From assembly GCA_928212115.1 (NCBI GenBank), contig CAKMRJ010005523.1, positions 98,233,323 to 98,297,322 of the forward strand: a stretch of 64,000 nt of DNA, written 5' to 3'. Positions 57,128 to 64,000 of this stretch are shown one piece after another. Source of the stretch: Lactuca virosa. Taxonomy: Eukaryota > Streptophyta > Magnoliopsida > Asterales > Asteraceae. The position numbers were made by a program, and so were the translations under genes. A model generated the notes under the pieces. It did not search any database. It worked only from the letters and a program-made list of their open reading frames with translations, and had not been told where the DNA came from. Every line of letters begins with the position of its first letter. Position 1 is the stretch's first letter.

Positions 57128-57702
57128 AGCCTACTCAACTTTCTCTTTTGGATATAACCTAGTTATGTAAGACTCTAGTCTAATTTCCTATCTTTGTTAA
57201 GACTTTGGACCTGTTAGGTCTTGATTAGGTCGTAGTCTGTCAAAATTTTCTACTTCGGATATGATATAAGACCTACTCCAAGGTCAATTTTCCTGAACTT
57301 ACTACATCTTATGTATCAATGATATTGACAGTCGACTAATGTCTGTGAAAATCCTTGTTCAAACACTTTCATTCTACTATTGTTAGAATTATATCTAAAC
57401 CTCACTCTCGTCAAATTCATTGAACTATGGTAATTTAACTCCTGGATCACTTCCAATTCTTTTCGGAACTTGGATCATGTTATCCACCAACCAATGATAG
57501 CCTGGTTCGGAGGAAAAACGTCTTATGACCATACTATTAACTTACTTCTATTCTTTACCAGTACTACATCATAGGGATGTAGGCCAAACCATCGAGGACA
57601 GTTTAACAAAACGAGAAATATACATTTACATGGATGATTAGAATACATCTAGGGCCGATCATAATCGCTCATGAATTCATTTTCTTATCGTATAACAGAA
57701 TC
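57128..57702. other. Spacer between extra ORF and gag in Tekay-B
   Basis: A/T-rich, no coding content. It is equivalent to 11425-11825 in Tekay-A. Confidence 0.55.
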
Positions 57703-58458
57703 ATGTCGTCATCCAGAAATAGCCAGCCAAGCGACGAAACCCCGATCCTGCATATAGACGTCGTTACCTTCCAAGCCGTGGTAACAACTGTAATGACGGC
57801 TGTCCTAGCATAACTCAACGCTGGTAACGCAAACAAAGGTGGAAACGGTGTTGACAATTCGAATCGTTGTAACAATCCAGGAAATCATCAAATGATAACG
57901 ACCACAAACACCCAAAGCCACAAATCTGAGTGTAGGAAACGAAAGCGTCAAGCCCAAAAGGAGCGCAAGAAATCTCAAAGACTTGCCATGCAACAGCAAC
58001 AAGTGGCGACCCCTGCCCCTTCAGCACCGATCAAACGATATGAGGGAACACTCCCGAAGTGTAACAAGTGTAACTTTCATCATAACGGAGGTTTCCGTGA
58101 ATTGCAATGAAGTGATTGCAACAGAATGGGGCACACTACCCGTGTCTGTAGAGCGTCGGCACGAACCGTCTTCCAAGCCACTAACATCGGGGTCAGCTCG
58201 GCCTGCTATGGTTGTGGTGAGACCGAACACTATAAAAGGAATTGTCCAAAAGAGAGGAACAACGAAAACGCTCGTGTCCACGTAACCCCGACCCGACACA
58301 TCACTTCCACCACCGATGCTGGTACAAGTCAGATATGTCATTTATGCGGAGAGATAGGACATTTCAAGAATGATTATCCAATAACAAAGAACTCTGGCGC
58401 AGACAGGAAGATACTAAGGATCACTGCTGCAGGAGAGACTACTCCGGACCCACATTGA
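57703..58458 (+). pseudogene. gag: Tekay-B Gag with capsid core deleted
   Basis: The start MSSSRNSQPSDETPILHIDV resembles chromovirus Gag starts. A stop follows after ~35 codons. The text jumps from an Asn/Gly-rich stretch straight to the basic region KRKRQAQKERKKSQRLAM, so the ~150-residue capsid core (present in Tekay-A at 10700-11200) is missing. The C-terminus keeps CNKCNFHHNGGF, a shifted knuckle, CYGCGETEHYKRNC and CHLCGEIGHFKNDY. The last of these has lost its final Cys. It cannot form a normal particle. Confidence 0.82.
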
Positions 58459-59335
58459 AATTCTAGGGCGTTTCGTTTTAGTAGGCTTATAAAATGTTAA
58501 AAACTAGTGCAACTCGAGTCATATCCTTTTGCGAGACCCAGTCAGTCAAGGGACCCTCGTGTTGTGCGTACTTTCTTTTCGTAGTATACCTTGTTCGCAG
58601 CAGTAATCTTGTAAAAATGAAACTCTGTAAAAGTTGCACCGTTGTGTTTTTGTAACACCTTTATGAACTAGTCTAACGCCTTTTAATTCCGAGTAGTCCG
58701 ACATTATCATGAAACCTGAGTCAATTCGATCCTCACAATGCCAGTCTCGTGCGAAAATTCTTTTCCCCGTAATCGACTTTCTGACAAGGCCGTCGCTTCA
58801 GAACTCCGAGGTACTCATGTGTAGAGTGCCTTGTGTTTTGCATCCTTCCCAAAGTAACCTCAGAAGACCTCCTCGAAGTACCACTCGTACAGTACGTCAA
58901 GTTGAATCCGAAGACCCATACAGTTAATTTATCGCTGAGGAATGTATACGTAAGGGTGGTATATAATCAAGGTTCTACAAGTTTAGAATTGATGATTCCA
59001 CTTTAACTTCTTTTCCTTGTTTGGATGTGAGCTTAAAGAAGAACCATTTATTTGACTGCCTTTTCAATCTTAATTATATACGACTCATATACGCGAAGTT
59101 GTGATTGATGAACCAAATATGACTTCTAATATGAACTTCAGGTCGGAGACTGCTTAATACTACGAGTGATCGCGCTGCCATGCGAATAAACTTAGGAGCC
59201 AGACAAATGCCTTTCCCACCGATCGAGACACGAGATACAGATAGAACAGAAGTACCTATCTTTTTCCTTACTCCCTGAGTAATCGTACTTTCTTTCGGAT
59301 CTTCCGACATCTTTCCAGAAGAAATTTCAGGATTA
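58459..59335. pseudogene. Decayed protease / linker region of Tekay-B
   Basis: By position this should hold the aspartic protease, but I find no D-S/T-G motif. Stops are present in all frames. It carries only short accidental ORFs. Confidence 0.45.
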
Positions 59336-60048
59336 CCTCCTCAACGTCAAAGTCGAGTTCTGAATCGACTTAATTCCAGGGGCTACCCCAGTAGTCAAAT
59401 CACCCTATCGTCTAGCACCTACATAGATGCAAGAACTGTTCGGTCAACTTAACGAACTGCACAGCAAGAGCTTTATAAGACCAAGTTTCTCAACCAAGGG
59501 GAGCTCCGGTCTTGTTCGTCGAGAAGAAGGACGGATCGTTTCGTATGTGCATCGACTACAGGGAGCTCAGCAAACTAACCGTCAAGAATCGTTACCCTCT
59601 GCCTCGCATTGACGATTTGTTGACCAACTTCAAGGGGGCGAACTTCTTATCAAAAATAGACCTAAGATCCGGGTATCAACAGTTACGAGTGTTAGGGGAG
59701 GATGTCCCGAAGACAGCCTTCCGAACTCGTTATAGACACTACGAATTCGTAGTGATGCCGTTCGGATTAACCAACGCGCCCACGGTGTTCATGGACTTAA
59801 TAAATAGGGTGTGTCGTCCTTACTTGGATCAGTTCGTCATCTTCTTCATCGATGACATGCTTATCTACTCTCGTAGTAAGGAGGAGCATAGTCAACATCT
59901 GCAACAGGTCTTAGAAACGCTACGATCGGAGAAGCTCAATGCAAAGTTCTCAAAATGCGAATTTTGGATCCGAAGAGTCGAATTCATAGGGCGCGTGGCT
60001 AGCGAAGAGGGAATACACGTGGGCCCTTCCAAAAATCAAAGTCATTGA
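59336..60048 (+). pseudogene. Tekay-B reverse transcriptase
   Basis: The first ~170 bp are frame-broken (GLPPQRQ, then YRLAP-like text, then MQELFGQLNELHSKSFIRPS). The clean ORF 59512-60048 follows: MFVEKKDGSFRMCIDYREL, SKLTVKNRYPLPRIDDL, FLSKIDLRSGYQQLRV, TAFRTRYRHYEFVVMPFG, LTNAPTVFMDLINRV and the catalytic box FFIDDMLIYS. It ends in the thumb (FIGRVASEEGIHVGPSK). The fingers-palm order is normal. The frame then shifts. Confidence 0.9.
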
Positions 60049-60480
60049 GAGCTAGTCAGCTCCGAAGACACCTACAGAAATTCGTAAATTTCTAGGTCTC
60101 GCTGTCATAGGTTCATTAAGAGCTTCTCTCCAAATTGCGAAACCTCTTACGACTTTGACCCAGAAGGACGTGGTCTCTGACTGGGAAGAGAAACAAGAGA
60201 AAACGTTCCAAACGCTGGAGCGAGCCTTATGCACCGCACCGATACTATCCCTTCCAGAAGGAATAGAAGACTTAGTAGTCTATTGCGATGCATCCAAATC
60301 AAGGGCTCAGTTGTATTCCGATGCAACGAGGTAAGGTCATTGCCTCTGCCTCCCGTCAACTTAAGACACTCGAAGCCGGCTATACAACAGACGATCTGGA
60401 GTTAGAGGCAGTGGTAATTGCTCCAAAGGTCCGAAAATCATTCGGGAAACAACAGAGAAGATCATTCAGATTCGTGAATG
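60049..60480 (+). pseudogene. Tekay-B RNase H remnant and deletion junction
   Basis: Fragments in shifting frames: thumb text (IRKFLGLA), ALCTAPILSLPEGIEDL, VVYCDAS and ASRQLKTLEAGYTTDDLELE. The text then jumps to the helix just before the integrase C-terminal domain. At about 60430 RNase H is joined to the integrase end, so the rest of RNase H, the zinc domain and the DDE core (over 1 kb) are deleted. Confidence 0.8.
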
Positions 60481-60979
60481 ATTGAAAGCCTCTAGAGACC
60501 GACAGAAAAGCTACGCAGACAAACGAAGGAAACCTTTGGAATTCCAGGTGGGAGACCGAGTCCTTTTGAAGGTCTCACCCTGGAAGGGCTTGATACGCTT
60601 CGGAAAGCATGGAAAGCTAAATCCAAGATACGTAGGGCCTTTCGAGATTCTCGCCAGAATCAACCCTGTAGCTTACAAACTCAACCTACCCCACAAGCTT
60701 AGTAACATACATCCTACCTTCCACGTCTCGAACTTGAAAAAGTGCCTATCCGACGAGACTCTTGTAATCCCACTCGACGAGATCGAGATCAACAAGAGCC
60801 TCAACTTCGTGGAAGAACCTGTAGAGATCATGGACCGAGAGGTCAAACGAACGAAGCAAAGCCGTATCCCAATAGTGAAGGTTAAGTTGGAACGCCAAGC
60901 GAGGACCGGAATTCACTTGGGAGCGCGAGGATCAAATGAAACCTTAAATATCCTCATCTTTTTACTTAGTTATCTGTAA
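60481..60979 (+). pseudogene. Tekay-B integrase C-terminus, chromodomain frameshifted
   Basis: Open from SRDRQKSYADKRRKPLEFQV through GDRVLLKVSPWKGLIRFGKH, GKLNPRYVGPFEILARINPV and HPTFHVSNLKKCLSDETL. At about 60887 one extra base moves the chromodomain-like end out of frame. The other frame there still reads WNAKRGPEFTWEREDQM, as in Tekay-A. The ORF therefore ends in unrelated residues. Confidence 0.88.
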
Positions 60980-61025
60980 TAACTTAGTTGCTTAAACTCT
61001 AATTTCGGGACGAAATTCCCTCTAA

Positions 61026-61036
61026 CTGGGGGATGA
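61026..61036 (+). promoter_or_regulatory. Polypurine tract of Tekay-B
   Basis: CTGGGGGATGA immediately precedes the 3' LTR. It is preceded by TTTCGGGACGAAATTCCCTC, as in Tekay-A. Confidence 0.85.
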
Positions 61037-64000
61037 TGTGACAACCCGAAATTTCAATCTTGTACAAACCATTCAATTCAATCAAAGTTAGACTTAATCC
61101 TACAAACTTTTAGCAATATATAGAGTCTATTTGAGCATTCTGAGTTTAGTACATCAAGGGAATAAGTGAATGGAAGTGCCAATAGAAATTGTAACCCATC
61201 AAACATGCCATAAACCCTCAAAAGAGGAGTTTACGGCCAAAGGTCATGGGTTTACGGTCGTAAACACATGGTGGCCGTAAACTCCATGCTATATATGGGG
61301 CCCTTAGTCATTTTCAGCCACTTTTCACTTCTCCAAGTCTAGAAACTCGAATTCTCTCCCAAGGATCTTGAAGTTTTTGCTTCCAATCTTCAAAATGTAA
61401 CTAAATCCCTCCATATATGAGTTAATAAATCCCTTCTCCTTGATTCACTCTTGATTTCATCCATGAAATCTCTTCTTTTGGGTAGATCTTCAAGTGTTCT
61501 TCATTTCACCAAGAACACCAAGAACACACACTAGTGTTTTTTGGGCTCTAACCACCCTTTCAAGCCTCTACTATGTAAGTACACTATCCTTAGCTTATTA
61601 CATACTAGAAACACTTGTTAAACATCTAGAAATCTTCAATAAATCGTGACCAGGTGGGAGTTTACGGCCAAGGCAATCTCCCTTGGCCGTAAACCCTAAA
61701 TATGGGTGCAAATGGACCATAACTTCTTCCTAAGGCTCGATCTTTGGTCTAGAACACTTCCTGGTAGCTTGTAAGACCTTAAAACAAAGAAATCATGGAC
61801 AAAAGGGTGTTTACGTCCAAGGCAATCTCCTTTGGCCGTAAACTCTACTTATTGGTGCAAAGTTGCCACAAACACCTTCCTAAGCCTTGAAACTAAGCCT
61901 AGAACACCCCCAAGATGAGTATAGGACCTTAAACACACAAAATGGTACAAGATACCATGAGTTTACGGCCGTAAAATCATTGGGCCGTAAACCCATGGGC
62001 CGTGAACTCATGGGAGTTTACTCTTGGGCCGTAAACTCCAATGTGAAGCCCTACAACCCTTAGGTGAAACCCTTTGTACTTCTAGCACTCGAATCAAAGT
62101 GTTTTCCATGTCCTAAGGTGTCTTTACTTGCTTAATTAGTTGTTTAAACACTAATTAGATACATATATATGTCATTATATGTTAAATCGGAGCCGTGTGT
62201 GCTCAAGTCCTCACTTGACACTTAGCATCCTATCCAGCACTTCCATCCAAACCACTCGCTGCAGGTGAGTTCATACCCTTTAATCTACCTTTTAAATGAT
62301 TTTAAATGCTTTTATGGGGGGAATACAAGTAGAAAAACATATAGTTATATAATCAATCACATGTGATTTATAACTGTGTTTCAAACAAAGGATTTCTTAT
62401 ACTTTAACTGTGTTTCAAACAAAGGATTTCTTATACTTTAACTGTGTTTTAAACAAAGGATTTCTTATACTTAAACAGTGTTTCAAACAAAGGATTTCTT
62501 ATACTTTAAATTGTCTTGTCAAGCAAACTTCTTTTAAAACGTTTTACAAATTGACATCAAGTCACCAATATGTATCATTAAACTCTTCAAATGTGTTACA
62601 AAACTTCTTTCTAAACTTATATTATTGTCAAACTCATGTCTATACAGATATATTTATATAAGTAAGATTTGAAGGACTTAGGACTGATAGCTCACTTTAT
62701 TTCCTGTTCCTTGTTTGGTTGTGGACTTAGGGTATACGGTTATTTGTCCGAAGGTCATTGAAACCTTAGTTATATATCGTATATATGTGGTTGGATATAA
62801 AAGCTTCCACTTCAGTTCAGTACCTTTGGGTAGCAAAGGCATACAAACAACATTACTAGTTAACTATAATAGATATAGTTAAGAGATTACTACCCACTAT
62901 TACTAGTACAACAACACATATAAGAGTCAGTACATTTATGAGTCATTACAAACATACTATATGGAGAAACAATACATACTATACACTATACAAGAGAACA
63001 TACTATACACTATACAAGAGGATATAATATACACTAGTACAGAGAAAACATTACTACACTATGACTTACTATACAAACATTTGGATACGATAACTAAATT
63101 GTGACATACTACTTCTCGATACGACACTGCATTGTTGTATCACTTTGTAACCAGAGTCTCCTGGAGGGAGAGCAGGCATTGTGTGTATAGATCTATACGG
63201 GACGGACACTCCCACACCCCGACTGCTAACTACAGTCCCAGCCGATAAGGCCAAGGAGTGACAGAATGTCACCTCACTACATATAACACCAGAGGTTCAT
63301 CATTAATTCAGTCGTCGATCAGCATGGTTACATACGAGTTCACATTTAAAAACCTTTAATTAACCGACTAAGGATTAAAGGAAAACAAACTCCCCGAGGT
63401 GTATTGTACATTTAATACTACCTGGAGTCTGCATTTTTATCACTTTATAGCCAGCAGTGTCACTGCTGAGGTAAAACATTATTTTCCCTTATTACATTTA
63501 TTTTGTAATCATCTCACGTAAACGATGACTTAAACTATATCTTTATAATGATAGTTTCACTGGGGAAAACTCTTACATTTACAAAAGAAAAAACATACAA
63601 ATAGTCGAGTCTTGGTAGAAGACTGCCTTTCAGTAGACAATATAGGATTTTCTAGGGAGTTCAACCATTTACAAACATTTACAAACAACTACGAACATTT
63701 ACACTACGTTGTTACAAACATTTTTATACAAGCAATGACACTAAATACTTATGAACTCACCAGCGTTAATGCTGATAAAATCTTTCAAAATAACTTGTAT
63801 TCTCAGGTCATCAGTAGACAGGTACCGATGAAGCTTTTGAGAAGATGGAGCACATACAAGACTCATCTTTTATTTTGATTATTCATTTTGGTGTCTTATA
63901 TACTAAAGAACACGCTTGTATTAAAATTATTCTATTAATGCAATGGATGTTGTTGCTTGTTTACTACTATGCTTTGTTGTGACACTGTACATGAAGTCCT
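61037..64000 (+). repeat. Tekay-B 3' LTR (cut by window end)
   Basis: 2964 bp of an LTR expected to be ~3.0 kb. It differs from the left copy by scattered substitutions and small indels, including a 9-bp repeat ACACCAAGA near 61510-61525 and a shorter G run at 62316-62321. Confidence 0.93.

Larger units (their letters stand above)
52778..64000 (+). mobile_element. Tekay-B: defective chromovirus-type Ty3/gypsy element with extra ORF (runs off window)
   Basis: The 5' LTR is 52778-55781 (3004 bp) and the 3' LTR starts at 61037 and leaves the window. The LTR runs TGTGACAACCCG...GAGACA. The primer-binding site (55784-55795) and polypurine tract (CTGGGGGATGA, 61026-61036) are present. Internal order is extra ORF, gag (capsid core deleted), RT, RNase H piece, integrase C-terminus with shifted chromodomain. 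The integrase core and much of RNase H are deleted. It is related to Tekay-A (same extra ORF and integrase tail). The candidate duplication on the left is CGTGG; the right side is not visible. Confidence 0.93.

Overview
The window reads as a gene-poor, repeat-filled block of a large dicot plant nuclear genome. The organism is probably an Asteraceae species and plausibly lettuce; this is inferred from the retroelement families and from ACTCGTCGAGT-type motif clusters, not proven. I found no host gene, rRNA, functional tRNA or prokaryotic feature. Nearly every base falls in nested transposable elements, most of them LTR retrotransposons primed by initiator tRNA-Met, plus one CACTA DNA transposon.

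Layout. The oldest layer is a composite Ty3/gypsy-like element on the + strand. It has ~2.05 kb LTRs ('LTR_X'), a decayed gag, a coiled-coil additional ORF resembling the putative-gypsy (Transposase_28) proteins, and an antisense piece of a second gypsy integrase. One copy ends at 31226, an LTR_X follows at 31227-41762, and a second internal region runs from 41763 to 50877 into a truncated LTR_X (50878-51504), so the two copies are in tandem and share the middle LTR. Inserted into this layer are: Copia-1 (before 1 to 21389, decayed, - strand); Copia-2 (21635-29513, - strand, complete with TSD); Gypsy-C, a Del/Tekay-type chromovirus (32207-40690, - strand, TSD TGGGT); and a CACTA element (46530-50414, TSD TAC).

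Copia-1 was itself hit by Tekay-A (673-15584, - strand, TSD CTTAA). The left LTR of Tekay-A was then hit by a small gag-only Copia element (2884-8680, TSD TTACC). The left side is therefore four levels deep. On the right, an incomplete LTR ('LTR_Y', 51505-52777) is interrupted by Tekay-B (52778 to beyond 64000, + strand).

Coding state. Gypsy-C is closest to intact: gag and pol are complete in domain order but carry a few stops and one frameshift. Copia-2 keeps gag, protease, integrase, RT and RNase H with several stops and frameshifts. Tekay-A and Tekay-B have each lost most of pol, but both retain a small extra ORF between primer-binding site and gag.

The most interesting signal is in the non-coding parts. 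Clusters of short palindromes (GTTTACGGCCGTAAAC, CCACGTCGTGG and ACTCGTCGAGT classes) lie just upstream of LTR TATA boxes. Each class occurs in both a gypsy and a copia family, and two related Copia copies carry different classes at the same leader position.
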